Origin: Shewanella marina JCM 15074
GTDB lineage: Bacteria > Pseudomonadota > Gammaproteobacteria > Enterobacterales > Shewanellaceae
Assembly (NCBI RefSeq): GCF_000614975.1
Contig: NZ_BALM01000004.1
Span: 40,001 to 104,000, forward strand
Direction: 5' to 3'
DNA: 64,000 nt
Shown: one piece after another, positions 10,727 through 19,780 of the stretch
How positions within the stretch are numbered: position 1 is the stretch's first letter
Layout of the letters: every line of letters starts with the position of its first letter
Notes under the pieces: model-generated
Seen by the model: the letters and a program-made list of their open reading frames with translations, nothing else
What the model was told of the DNA's origin: nothing
Databases searched by the model: none
Translations under genes and position numbers: made by a program

Positions 10727-11928
10727 CTAGATTGTTGGTAGTAAACCAAACATTTGTAATATCTGACTTGAGATAATAACAACACCTGCAGCAGTGGCTA
10801 ATCCTAATGCAAATTTACCACCTGCCACTTGGTAGCCTTTATCGGCGCTCAATTGTTTACGCTGACTAATGACCATGGCAACAGGTAAGAAGATGGCTAG
10901 AATCACTAATGCAATCGCTGCGTAACCTAGCGCCATAATAAAGCCTTCAGGGTAGAACAGGGCAAAGCCTAATGGCGGAATAAAAGTCACCACCGCACTG
11001 TTAATACGTGAACCGATACCTTTGCTCTTTTGATGTAAAAAGTCACTTACAAAATCAAAGAGTCCTAAACTTACCCCTAAAAATGAAGTGGCTAAGGCTA
11101 AGTCTGCAAAAGTTGAAACCGTTTTAGCAATATATGGGTTATCGAGCATAAAGCCTAAGTTATCGATAAAGCCCTTTAAACTACCACTTGCCAGTAAACT
11201 TTGTTGGCTTAAGGTACCTTGCTAGCGATTTGCCATAGGATATAAACAATCAGTGGTAAGCTTGAGCCGACTAACATGACTTTACGCAATACTTTGGTGT
11301 CTTTACCTAGGTATTTCACAATGGATGGAATTGAGCCATGGAAACCAAATGAGGTAAAGATCACAGGTAATGCTGCAATAATAAGCCCCTGTTCCATCGG
11401 CATTTCCAGTAAATGTACGGTTTGAACATGAGGGAACATAAAGCCGAGCATTAAGACCAGTGCAATCAGTTTTAAGATAAATAAACCGCGGTTAATCAGA
11501 TCGACCGAGTGGGTACCGACACAAACAATACTACCAATAAGCAAGGTAAAGATAATTGCCCCTGTTTGGGCGGGTACATTAAAGCCCATATCATCAATTA
11601 AACGTGAAGATAGTTGCTCACCACCGCCAGCAATATAGGCTGCACATAGTGCGTAGAATAAAAATATCATCGCGCCACTGGCAACGATTTGTCCTTTACG
11701 GCCTAATAATTTAAGTGCTAATGAATGCAGTGTTGCATCGGTTGGTGCATGTTGATGGACTTCAATCATTAATAAAGCGGTATAGCTCATTAATGCCCAA
11801 ATTAAGATCATAATGGTAATTGCGGTGGGGAAACCAAGACCTGCTGATGCAAGCGGTAATGCCAGCATACCAGCACCTATGGTGGTACCTGCAATAATAA
11901 GCATGCTGCCAAAAATGTTACTGTTCAT
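10727..11928 (-). CDS. aromatic amino acid permease (HAAAP family, TyrP/Mtr-like), frameshifted in this sequence
   Basis: An inner-membrane proton-coupled transporter of the hydroxy/aromatic amino acid permease family. The N-terminal part begins MNSNIFGSMLIIAGTTIGAGMLALP, the diagnostic first helix of TyrP, Mtr and TnaB. Frame 1 runs to LWQIASK near 11218; the continuation (GTLSQQSLLASGSLKGF..LDNPYIAKTVSTFADLALATSFLGVSLGLFDF) is in another frame. Adding one C to the CC at 11217-11218 yields a 400-residue protein, the normal size with about 11 helices. The tyrosine-specific TyrP is slightly favoured by similarity and by the Tyr codons in the upstream leader, but tryptophan transport cannot be excluded. 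Its promoter region holds a leader peptide and nested inverted repeats. Confidence 0.88.
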
Positions 11929-12058
11929 TGTGTACGTCCCTAAAATTGTTTTAATTATTTGTTATATGGATCTTGGGACAGGAAGGTGACACCAAAGCCT
12001 ATCTCCAGATCGGAAATAATGGCCACAATGGTGTGAAAGGCATATTGTTCTGAGTTGC

Positions 12059-12112
12059 CTATCTACGCCACTGTGGCGACAGATAGTTACAATATCGAGT
12101 TGTGTAGGTCAT
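12059..12112 (-). CDS. candidate leader peptide upstream of the aromatic amino acid permease
   Basis: A 17-codon frame encodes MTYTTRYCNYLSPQWRR, with Tyr at positions 3, 7 and 10 and one Trp, in the untranslated leader of the permease transcript. Its 3' half lies inside a strong hairpin (12059-12086: CTATCT and CGCCA pairing with TGGCG and AGATAG). A second copy of GCCTATCT at 11997-12004 could pair with the same AGATAG arm, giving alternative structures. This looks like an attenuator responding to Tyr supply, but no convincing Shine-Dalgarno sequence or poly-U terminator was found, so it remains a candidate. Confidence 0.35.
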   Translation of the reverse strand: MTYTTRYCNYLSPQWRR

Positions 12113-12127
12113 GGTATGTTTAGTTGA

Positions 12128-12188
12128 TTAGGCTAATAAAAGTTAGGCTCTACAATAGAGAAGCATAGCCTAACTGTCAATTGCCTAA
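12128..12188. promoter_or_regulatory. nested symmetric operator-like repeats over the permease promoter
   Basis: Four half-sites are arranged with exact symmetry about base 12158: TTAGGC at 12128-12133 and 12143-12148, and GCCTAA at 12168-12173 and 12183-12188. The inner pair extends to GTTAGGCT / AGCCTAAC. They cover the -10 and -35 elements, as expected for a repressor site. The pattern is not a TyrR box (TGTAAA-N6-TTTACA). The remainder of 12189-12252, up to the end of hisIE, shows no further element. Confidence 0.55.
12152..12180 (-). promoter_or_regulatory. sigma70 promoter of the permease gene
   Basis: On the minus strand a perfect TTGACA (12175-12180) is followed after 17 bases by TATTGT (12152-12157). 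The transcript would carry a leader of roughly 215 bases before the permease start at 11928. Confidence 0.75.
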
Positions 12189-12252
12189 TTCAAACATTTT
12201 ACAAAAATAGATTAACTTGATATAAAAATTCGAACGTTTATTTTAAAAGCAG

Positions 12253-12891
12253 TTAAGTTTTTGATTTGTCTGTTTGTTTTTTAGTCATGCTACGGTTTCG
12301 TTGTTGTAAGTTAGCATAAATGCTATCCATGTCTAACTGCTGGTCTTCGAGTAATACCAATAGGTGAAACAGTAAATCTGACGCTTCATTAATTAGCTCT
12401 GCTTTATCGTTTGTTGCGGCGGCTAATGCCGTTTCTAATCCTTCTTCACCCACTTTTTGGGCAATACGTTTAGTGCCTCTGGTAAACAATTTAGATGTGT
12501 AACTTGCGTCACTTGCTTCATTTTTACGGCTATTAATAATTTGCGCTAATTGCATGATAAAGGGCTGGGCTTGCTTATCATTGAAACAGCTTACGCTACC
12601 TAAATGGCAAGTTGGTCCTTGTGGCTTGGCTTGGATCAGTAAACAATCATGATCACAATCGAGACAGAGACTTTGAACATTTAGAAAATGGCCTGATTGT
12701 TCACCTTTAGTCCATAACCTCTGTTTAGTGCGACTATAAAAAGTCACCTTGCCACTAGTTATCGTTTTAGTTAGTGCGGCTTGATCCATATATCCTTGCA
12801 TGAGTACTTGACCGTTTAAATCATGCTGTACGATCACAGGCAGCATCCCATTGACTTTATCCCAATTAATCTCATCCATATTAAATTGCAT
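12253..12891 (-). CDS. hisIE: phosphoribosyl-AMP cyclohydrolase / phosphoribosyl-ATP pyrophosphatase
   Basis: Bifunctional enzyme of steps 2 and 3 of histidine biosynthesis. The N-terminal HisI domain contains SRTKQRLWTKGEQSGHFL, the metal-binding CLDCDHDCLL and GPTCHLGSVSCF; the C-terminal HisE domain contains SYTSKLFTRGTKRIAQKVGEEGLETALAA. The frame is open from 12909, overlapping hisF, but ATG 12891 has AGGA seven bases upstream and agrees better with family N-termini, giving 212 residues. It is the last gene of the his operon; no clear terminator hairpin was seen after it. Confidence 0.95.
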   Translation of the reverse strand: MQFNMDEINWDKVNGMLPVIVQHDLNGQVLMQGYMDQAALTKTITSGKVTFYSRTKQRLWTKGEQSGHFLNVQSLCLDCDHDCLLIQAKPQGPTCHLGSVSCFNDKQAQPFIMQLAQIINSRKNEASDASYTSKLFTRGTKRIAQKVGEEGLETALAAATNDKAELINEASDLLFHLLVLLEDQQLDMDSIYANLQQRNRSMTKKQTDKSKT

Positions 12892-12902
12892 ATTTGGTTC
12901 CT

Positions 12903-13679
12903 TTAGCACGCTCTAACGTTAATTTGTTGCTGAATTAGAAATTGTTTTAATTCGGCTATATTAATTTCATTGCGGTGAAATACACTTGCAGCCAACGCGC
13001 CATCGACATGGGCTTGTTGAAACACATCACTAAAATGTTGCATTGTTCCTGCACCACCAGAGGCAATTAACGGTACTTTACATATTTGTCTAATATTGTT
13101 GAGTTGTTTAATATCGTAGCCTTGCTTAACTCCATCTTGATTCATCACATTTAATACAATTTCTCCGCAACCTTGGTGCTGTACTTCTTGAACCCAATCT
13201 TCTGTGTGCCATTGAGTGGTACGAGTTGCAGCTTCATCCCCCGTGAATTGTTTCACTTGGTAGTGCTGACTTGCTTCATCAAAATAGGAGTCGATGCCGA
13301 CCACTATGCACTGTTTACCAAATTGCTGGGCTAAACGCGCGATTAAAGTCGGATCAGCAAGTGCTGGCGAATTGATGGAGATTTTATCTGCACCGAATTC
13401 AAGTAAAGTTTGTGCATCGAGCGCGGTTTTAATGCCGCCAGCGACACAAAATGGAATATCTATTTCAGCGGCAACTTGTTTGATCCAGCTACGATCGACG
13501 ACACGGTTCTCGGCACTGGCACTAATGTCATAAAACACAAGTTCATCGGCCCCTTGTTGAGCATAATGGCGCGCTAATGGAATAATATCGCCGACGATTT
13601 GATGGCCTCTAAATTTGACGCCTTTAACGACTTTTCCTTGTTTAACATCTAGGCAGGGGATGATTCGTTTGGCCAGCAT
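12903..13679 (-). CDS. hisF: imidazole glycerol phosphate synthase cyclase subunit
   Basis: (Beta-alpha)8-barrel partner of HisH that uses ammonia to convert PRFAR into imidazole glycerol phosphate and AICAR. It starts [12 protein letters not shown], with the catalytic first Asp, and the second catalytic Asp lies in [10 protein letters not shown]. The length of 258 residues is standard. The start codon lies inside the end of the (frame-corrected) hisA gene, the same overlap as in E. coli. Confidence 0.97.
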   Translation of the reverse strand: MLAKRIIPCLDVKQGKVVKGVKFRGHQIVGDIIPLARHYAQQGADELVFYDISASAENRVVDRSWIKQVAAEIDIPFCVAGGIKTALDAQTLLEFGADKISINSPALADPTLIARLAQQFGKQCIVVGIDSYFDEASQHYQVKQFTGDEAATRTTQWHTEDWVQEVQHQGCGEIVLNVMNQDGVKQGYDIKQLNNIRQICKVPLIASGGAGTMQHFSDVFQQAHVDGALAASVFHRNEINIAELKQFLIQQQINVRAC

Positions 13680-14397
13680 GCTATCGCCTCCGTTACTGTA
13701 AACTCTTGGGTTAATAGGCTTTGCCTATAATAATGGCGTTTGCACCAGATGCTTTCACTTGGGCTATATGTTCTAGTGATGCAATTCCGCCTGATGCCTG
13801 CCATGTGATATCAGGGTATTGAGTCGCCAAATCTTGGTACAGTTGCCAGTTAGCCCCTTGCATGGTGCCGTCACGGCTGATGTCGGTGACAAGCGCATAT
13901 TTCAGGCCATATGGACGAAATAGAACGACTAAATCTTGCAGCGTTTGATCGCCAGCTTGTTGCCAACCTGCAACTGCAACAATATATTCACCTGCTGAAT
14001 TAATATTAATATCGAGTGCGAGGCAAATTTTTTCAGCGCCATATTGTTGCATTAATTGTTGTACCAATTGTGGCTGTTTAATGGCTAAAGAACCTATCAC
14101 CACTCGCGCAACACCAACATCAAATAATTGCTCGACTTGCTGTTGATTGCGTATGCCTCCGCCGACTTGGACCGGGCAATCAAGCTGTTTCACTAATTCA
14201 CCAATTAGTGCAACTTGGCGTTGATTGGGATCATTAGCACCATCTAAATCAACAATATGAAGCAGTTGCGCACCTTGATTTTGATAGTGTTGTAGCTGGC
14301 TTAAAGGGTCGATATTAAAATCAGTTTGCTGGGCGTAATCACCTTGGTAGAGCCTAACAACTTGGCCATTGATAAGGTCTATAGCTGGAATAATCAT
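13649..14397 (-). CDS. hisA: ProFAR isomerase, 3' end frameshifted in this sequence
   Basis: (Beta-alpha)8-barrel isomerase of step 4 of histidine biosynthesis. It begins [19 protein letters not shown], with the catalytic Asp8 and Asp128 in [12 protein letters not shown] nearby. As sequenced the frame stops early after IIIGKAY at 13711. Adding one base at the AA pair 13713-13714 continues it as [21 protein letters not shown] to a stop at 13649, a 249-residue protein whose end (TEAIACW) matches the E. coli HisA ending EAIACWQNA and overlaps the hisF start as in E. coli. The start overlaps the hisH stop (ATGA). Confidence 0.95.
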
Positions 14398-15001
14398 CCG
14401 TTATACTCCATAAAGTTTTGTAACAGGGTTAGGCCAACTCGAGCGCTTTTTTCTGGGTGAAATTGCACACCAATAAAATTACGTTCAGCTATTGCCGCGC
14501 TAAATGGTTGACCATACTTGCATTGCGCAATAGTTGCAGTAGATAAGGGGGCTGCGTAACTATGGACAAAGTAGACATAGCTTTGTGCTGCAATTCCTTT
14601 AAATATGGGATGTTTAAGCTGAGTAATCTGATTCCAGCCCATATGAGGTAAGGGCAAATTGGCTGTTATTAATGGCTCAATATGAGTATCAATTAGGTTT
14701 AACGTCGCCAATGGTGCTGGTTGATTGTTTTCTGCGGTATGGCTTGTCATTAATTGCATACCTAAACAGATCCCAAGTACAGGTTGCTGTAGCTGTGTCA
14801 GTGTTTCTATAAGATCTTTTTGCTTAAGATTATCCATCGCCACTTGCGCGTGACCAACACCGGGCAATATCAGTCGTGACGCAGCCTTAATTCGTTGTTT
14901 GTTGTCACTAACTTCAGTTTTAATGCCTAATCTTTGGCAAGCAAAATATACGGAAGCAATATTGGCGCAGCCGTATCCACTATCACTAAGGATTGACTCA
15001 T
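14394..15001 (-). CDS. hisH: imidazole glycerol phosphate synthase glutaminase subunit, frameshifted near the start
   Basis: Class I glutamine amidotransferase that feeds ammonia to HisF. The nucleophile Cys is in [10 protein letters not shown], and the His and Glu of the triad are in VQFHPEKS. The natural start is ATG at 15001 ([10 protein letters not shown]), overlapping the hisB stop as ATGA. One base is missing at the CC at 14971-14972; restoring it joins VIVDT to GCANIASV and gives 202 residues. Without the correction the frame only opens from 15038 with an unrelated N-terminus ([11 protein letters not shown]), which is an artefact. Confidence 0.94.
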
Positions 15002-16070
15002 AACACCCCCTTGCTGGAAGGTAAGTTATCACTCTCAATCTTGATGGCTTGTCTTAATGTGCGACCTAACACTTTAAATAAAGCCTCAACTTTATGGTGA
15101 TCATTATCGCCTATGACTTTTAGCTGTAATGTGGCAGCTAAGCCATCTGCAAATGAACGGAAGAAATGTGGCACCATCTCAGTCGCCATTTGGCCGACCA
15201 TTTCGCGTGTAAAGCTAGCATCAACTCGGCATAAGGCGCGGCCAGATATATCGAGTAGACAGTGCGCTTCGGTTTCATCCATAGGTAAGCTAAAGCCAAA
15301 GCGAGCGATGCCACGCTTATCACTCAGCGCTTGTTTAATGGCATCACCTAAGGCCAGCGCGACATCTTCAATTGAATGGTGGTCATCAATATGTAAGTCG
15401 CCACTCATGTTGATGCTGAGGTTAAAATTACTGTGAGTGGCAATTTGCTCTAGCATATGGTCAAAAAAACTATCCCAGTAGCAATGGATATTTGCCCCGA
15501 ATTATCTAAATCAACATCGACCTGTATATCGGTTTCTTTGGTGGTGCGGCGTACACTGGCTGTTCGGGTTTTATTTAACAGTGCATCACAAATTTGTGGC
15601 CAGCCAAAGTCGGCTTGATAAAGTAGGCCTTGAATTGCCATTGCTTGTGCCATTTGCATATCTGTAGCCCGATCACCAATAACGGCACTTTGGCTAAAAT
15701 CGATTTTGGCTTGTTGCAAATAATCTTTCACTAATCCTAGTTTAGGCTTACGGCAGCTACAGTTATCTTGTTCAAAGTGTGGGCAGATCAAGACATCATC
15801 AAATTGCACGCCTTGGCTAGTAAAGATCTGCATCATTAATTGATGTGGTGCTTCAAATTCAGCTTGTGGAAAAGAAGATGTCCCTAATCCATCTTGGTTA
15901 CTGATCATCACTAATCGATAGCCAGCCTGTTGTAATTTAAGCAAACAGGGGATGACATTAGTTTCCAATTTGACTTTATCGAGTCTATCGACCTGTTTAT
16001 CAATAACGGGCTCTTCAATTAGGGTGCCATCGCGGTCAATAAAGAGTATTTTTTGTGGCATGCTAGTCAT
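14998..16070 (-). CDS. hisB: bifunctional histidinol-phosphatase / imidazoleglycerol-phosphate dehydratase, frameshifted
   Basis: The N-terminal HAD-type histidinol-phosphatase domain ([12 protein letters not shown], a zinc-binding region with [14 protein letters not shown]) is fused to a C-terminal dehydratase domain ([26 protein letters not shown] with its manganese-binding His residues). The frame breaks at 15469-15470: the sequence gives [10 protein letters not shown], whereas one extra base gives the invariant [17 protein letters not shown]. The corrected length is 357 residues, against 355 in E. coli. The fused enzyme is typical of Gammaproteobacteria. Confidence 0.95.
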
Positions 16071-18418
16071 CCTTTACAATATAAACTGCAGATTTGTTGG
16101 GTTTGTTGTTGGTCACTAAAACTAAAGCGAATCGCATTGGCGAGACGCGGTGTTTGATAGTGGCGAGCAATAATGCCTGCTTGGGTTAGCTTATTTAATT
16201 CAGCATCTACATCATCAAACTCTGCCAGTATGAAATTGGCAAAACTGGGTCTTACGTGAGCGCCATAATCTGTGAGCGTCTGCTGTAATATTTGTCCTTG
16301 TTGTTGCAGTGTCGCCACTTGGCTTTGCATTAATGCAATTCCTGATTGGCTAAGCGCATTGATTGCTAACTGACTGCTCGGTAATGGCAATGGATAAGGG
16401 GCTATCACTTTATTGAGCTGTGCAATGATGCTGCTATCTGCCAGCGTAAAGCCCACTCTTGCGCCAGCTAAGGCAAAGGCTTTAGATAGAGTGCGTAATA
16501 CGATTAAGTTGTCATATTGATTGATAAAAGCACTCATACTAAATTCAGGGCAGAACTCAATATAAGCTTCATCAACCACAATTAACTTATTAGGATTTTG
16601 TTGCAGCAACTCTTCAATAATACTGGTTTGAATAATATCGCCAGTAGGATTATTGGGATTGCAGATAAAAATCACCTTGGCTGCGCTGGCACGTATGCTC
16701 GCATCGGTTGGCAGTTGCATCTCATCGTTAAGGGCTAGCTTAAAACAATCCACGCCTATGGTTTCAGCACTGATGGCATACATGCCATAAGTGGGGCCAA
16801 ATAGGGCGATGGCATCTTGGCCTGGCTGGCAAAAACAGCGAATGATTAACTCAATTGCTTCATCTGCGCCGCGGCTTACGAGCACTTGTTTGCTGCTTAG
16901 GCCGCAATAGCGGCTATAAGCCTCAATGAGCTCGGGGGGTTGTGGTTCAGGGTAACGATTTATATTGGCAATATTGCTGTTATTAAAGGGGGATTCATTG
17001 GCATTAATCCATATATCACCTTGTCCACCAATACGACGTGCAGATTGATAGGGCTTAAGTGCAGCAATATTGGCTCTCACTAATTGTTCAGCGCAGTTAA
17101 TTGGTTCATTTAGGCTGATACCTTCTGATGGTTGCGCTAAGGTTGCTAGCCTTAATTGCACCGCATTACTGTGGGCGTCTAACCGTTCTGCTTGTGCCAA
17201 TTGCATAATACTCGGGCCTAGCTGTTTTAAGCCCGTAGGCGTTAACTCTTGTACCGTAAAACGGCGTTGGAAATCAGCTAGATTTAAGCTAGAAACACTT
17301 TTGCTGTAGCCATAGGTAGGCAACACGTGATTAGTGCCGCTGGCATAGTCGCCGGCAGATTCAGGTGTATAAGCCCCTAAAAATACTGAACCCGCAGCGC
17401 GGATTTGCGTAAGTGTTTGTCTTGGATTTTGAGTTTGAATGATAAGGTGTTCAGGTGCATAAGCATTACTGATTTGGCAAGCAAGCTGCATATTGGGGGT
17501 CACAAAAATACGGCTTTGCTCAAGCGCAAGCACGGTTATCTGTTTACGCGGCAATAATGTTAACTGTTGCGCTATTTGTTGTACCACCTGTTCTGCTAAT
17601 AATTGACTGTCTGTAGCGAGCATCACTTGCGAATCTGGTCCGTGTTCTGCCTGAGACAATAAATCAGCAGCAACAAAAGCGGGATTGGCGCTGGCATCAG
17701 CTAACACCAATACTTCTGAAGGGCCTGCAGGCATATCAATGGTGACGGTCGCGCTACTGGCTTGACTGACCTGTTTTTTTGCTTCCGTGACAAAGCGATT
17801 ACCGGGGCCAAAAATTTTATCGACTTTGGCAACGGACTGTGTGCCAAAAGCTAATGCGGCTATAGCTTGCGCGCCGCCAGCTTGAATAATGGTCTCAATA
17901 CCGCATAAGGTTGCTGCATAGACGATAGCATCATTAATCGGTGGTGGGCTGATCAGTATTTTTTGTTTGCATCCGGCTATTTGAGCTGGAATAGCCAGCA
18001 TGAGTACGGTTGAAATTAAGGGGGCACTGCCACCGGGGATATATAAGCCAACCCGCTCAATCGCTTCAGTTTTTAATTCGCAACGGACACCCGCTTGGGT
18101 CTCAAGACTAATATCAGGAGTAATTTGTTGCTGATGAAATCGCTCAATATTGGTTTTAGCGACAATAATGGCTTGTTGCAATTCACGACTGACATTGGCG
18201 CATGCTTGTGTTATTTGGGATGGCGATAGCTTGAGATCAGTTAATCTAGTTTGATCATATTGTTGAGCGAATTCAAATAAGGCTTGGTCGCCATTTTGTT
18301 TGACCTTATCAATAATTTGGCGCACTTGTTCTGGCAACTCGGTGTCATTGACCAGTGGCGCTCTGGCTAACAAATTCAGTGTTGTTTGATCGAGTGATTC
18401 TGTATTGAATATTTGCAT
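16067..18418 (-). CDS. hisD-hisC: histidinol dehydrogenase fused in frame to histidinol-phosphate aminotransferase (hisD-hisC)
   Basis: One open frame of 783 residues. Residues 1 to about 425 are histidinol dehydrogenase, a zinc-dependent NAD enzyme for the last two steps ([48 protein letters not shown]). From about residue 440 the sequence is histidinol-phosphate aminotransferase ([30 protein letters not shown], and the PLP lysine in [16 protein letters not shown]). Each half is of normal length with only a short linker ([15 protein letters not shown]), so this is either a true fusion or two genes joined by the single-base losses seen elsewhere. The hisD start at 18418 lies 5 bases after hisG. 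Confidence 0.9.
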   Translation of the reverse strand: MQIFNTESLDQTTLNLLARAPLVNDTELPEQVRQIIDKVKQNGDQALFEFAQQYDQTRLTDLKLSPSQITQACANVSRELQQAIIVAKTNIERFHQQQITPDISLETQAGVRCELKTEAIERVGLYIPGGSAPLISTVLMLAIPAQIAGCKQKILISPPPINDAIVYAATLCGIETIIQAGGAQAIAALAFGTQSVAKVDKIFGPGNRFVTEAKKQVSQASSATVTIDMPAGPSEVLVLADASANPAFVAADLLSQAEHGPDSQVMLATDSQLLAEQVVQQIAQQLTLLPRKQITVLALEQSRIFVTPNMQLACQISNAYAPEHLIIQTQNPRQTLTQIRAAGSVFLGAYTPESAGDYASGTNHVLPTYGYSKSVSSLNLADFQRRFTVQELTPTGLKQLGPSIMQLAQAERLDAHSNAVQLRLATLAQPSEGISLNEPINCAEQLVRANIAALKPYQSARRIGGQGDIWINANESPFNNSNIANINRYPEPQPPELIEAYSRYCGLSSKQVLVSRGADEAIELIIRCFCQPGQDAIALFGPTYGMYAISAETIGVDCFKLALNDEMQLPTDASIRASAAKVIFICNPNNPTGDIIQTSIIEELLQQNPNKLIVVDEAYIEFCPEFSMSAFINQYDNLIVLRTLSKAFALAGARVGFTLADSSIIAQLNKVIAPYPLPLPSSQLAINALSQSGIALMQSQVATLQQQGQILQQTLTDYGAHVRPSFANFILAEFDDVDAELNKLTQAGIIARHYQTPRLANAIRFSFSDQQQTQQICSLYCKG

Positions 18419-18423
18419 GATAA

Positions 18424-19323
18424 CTATCCCATCATTTTTTCAATTGGCATCACTAAGATTGAGCTAGCGCCTAATTCAGTCAGTTGCTCCATAGTGTCCC
18501 AAAACAACTCTTCACTACTGACGGCATGCAGTGCCACTTGGCTGTCATCATTACCCAAGGGCAAAATGGTTGGGTTTTCAGCACCCGGTAATAATTCGAT
18601 GATTTGCTGTAGCTGTGCTTTCGGTGCGTGCAGTAAAATATATTTACTTTCTCTGGCTTTAATCACGCTACGGATACGAGTCAGTATTCGGTTTATTAAT
18701 TGTTGTTTTGAGTCAGGTTGGTTTTCGTTAGATTGGATGATGCAGGCTTTAGAGCGATAAATGATTTCAGTTTCCTTTAAACCGTTGGCTTCAAGCGTAG
18801 CGCCGGTGGAGACTAAGTCACATATACCATCAGCTAACCCAGCACGCGGAGCCACTTCTACCGATCCTTTGAGCTTACAATCTCGGTAGCTGACTTGTTG
18901 ATTCAGCATAAATTTGCGTAATAGGTTGGGATAAGAGGTGGCGATACGCAGATTATTTAGCGAACTGGCGCCTTGGTAATTAAATTCGTTAGGGACCGCT
19001 AAAGATAGACGACATTCACCAAAGTCGAGTTGTTTTAACTTAGTATATTGAGCCGGGATTTGCAGCGACTCACGTTCAATTTGTTCCTCTTCTAATACGT
19101 TCTCACCAATAATACCTAAATCGACAACGCCATCCATCACCAAACCAGGAATATCGTCATCACGCACTCGCAATAAATCGATAGGTAGATTATCGCAGTG
19201 AGCGATTAATCTTTGTTCGTTGACGTTAAATTTAAGGCCACATTTTTTGAGTAATTGTTGTGATGATCTAGCCAAACGACCAGATTTTTGGACGGCGATG
19301 CGTAAGCGAGTACCTGTTGTCAT
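18424..19323 (-). CDS. hisG: ATP phosphoribosyltransferase (long form)
   Basis: First and feedback-regulated enzyme of histidine biosynthesis. The 299-residue length is the long form with a C-terminal regulatory ACT-like domain ([23 protein letters not shown] onward). It starts [17 protein letters not shown] and contains the PRPP-binding segment [23 protein letters not shown]. It is the first structural gene after the His leader and attenuator. Confidence 0.97.
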   Translation of the reverse strand: MTTGTRLRIAVQKSGRLARSSQQLLKKCGLKFNVNEQRLIAHCDNLPIDLLRVRDDDIPGLVMDGVVDLGIIGENVLEEEQIERESLQIPAQYTKLKQLDFGECRLSLAVPNEFNYQGASSLNNLRIATSYPNLLRKFMLNQQVSYRDCKLKGSVEVAPRAGLADGICDLVSTGATLEANGLKETEIIYRSKACIIQSNENQPDSKQQLINRILTRIRSVIKARESKYILLHAPKAQLQQIIELLPGAENPTILPLGNDDSQVALHAVSSEELFWDTMEQLTELGASSILVMPIEKMMG

Positions 19324-19364
19324 AATTAACTATCCCTATTGTGCGTAAAACCTAAATTAGAACC

Positions 19365-19397
19365 AATAAAAAACCCCTGACATTCCTGCCAGGGGTT
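19365..19397 (-). terminator. his operon attenuator terminator
   Basis: On the minus strand AACCCCTG and CAGGGGTT form a stem followed by TTTTTT, 42 bases upstream of hisG. A second hairpin (CCGGAGG / CCTCCCGG, about 19416-19438) lies between it and the leader peptide and can serve as part of the alternative structures of classical his attenuation. Confidence 0.88.
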
Positions 19398-19454
19398 GAT
19401 TGAATCTGTTCACCACCGGGAGGAATAAATACCTCCGGCAGTCAGCTCCGAAGG

Positions 19455-19502
19455 CTACCGCTTATGATGATGGCGACGATTGATAATGCAGAGCTGATAC
19501 AT
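19455..19502 (-). CDS. hisL: his operon leader peptide
   Basis: A 15-codon frame encodes MYQLCIINRRHHHKR, with three consecutive His codons and an AGGAA ribosome site 8-9 bases upstream of its ATG. Stalling at the His codons when His-tRNA is scarce would favour the antiterminator and allow transcription into hisG. E. coli HisL has seven His codons, so only three here is a short run, but the arrangement leader, hairpin, terminator, hisG is classical. Confidence 0.88.
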   Translation of the reverse strand: MYQLCIINRRHHHKR

Positions 19503-19780
19503 AAATAAATTCCTAAAATTTGAGTACAAAAGTGACTCTCTTATTAATTTTTAAACTAAAAGCTTTTGTATATTTATGCAAGCATATTTTTTAAACTGTT
19601 TAAAATAAATACAGTAAATTTAAGATTTGTCATTTTAACCGAGATAAAAGGTTAATTATTTAAGGGATTGCTAATTTTTACTACTGACTAGTATTTAATA
19701 TGCAATTGCTTTCAAGTTTGCTTGTGTCGTAAAACTAAAATCAGGATAATTCTAACTCCCTACTGATTGGAGTTTTTCTG
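19503..19780. other. divergent intergenic region between hisL and yoaA
   Basis: About 280 bases, A+T-rich, holding the promoters of the his operon (leftward) and yoaA (rightward). No clear consensus promoter, operator or small gene was identified by eye. Confidence 0.4.

Noticed and set aside
12199..12220. TyrR box before the aromatic permease
   Set aside because: TGTAAA occurs on the minus strand but the second half TTTACA does not follow at the right distance.
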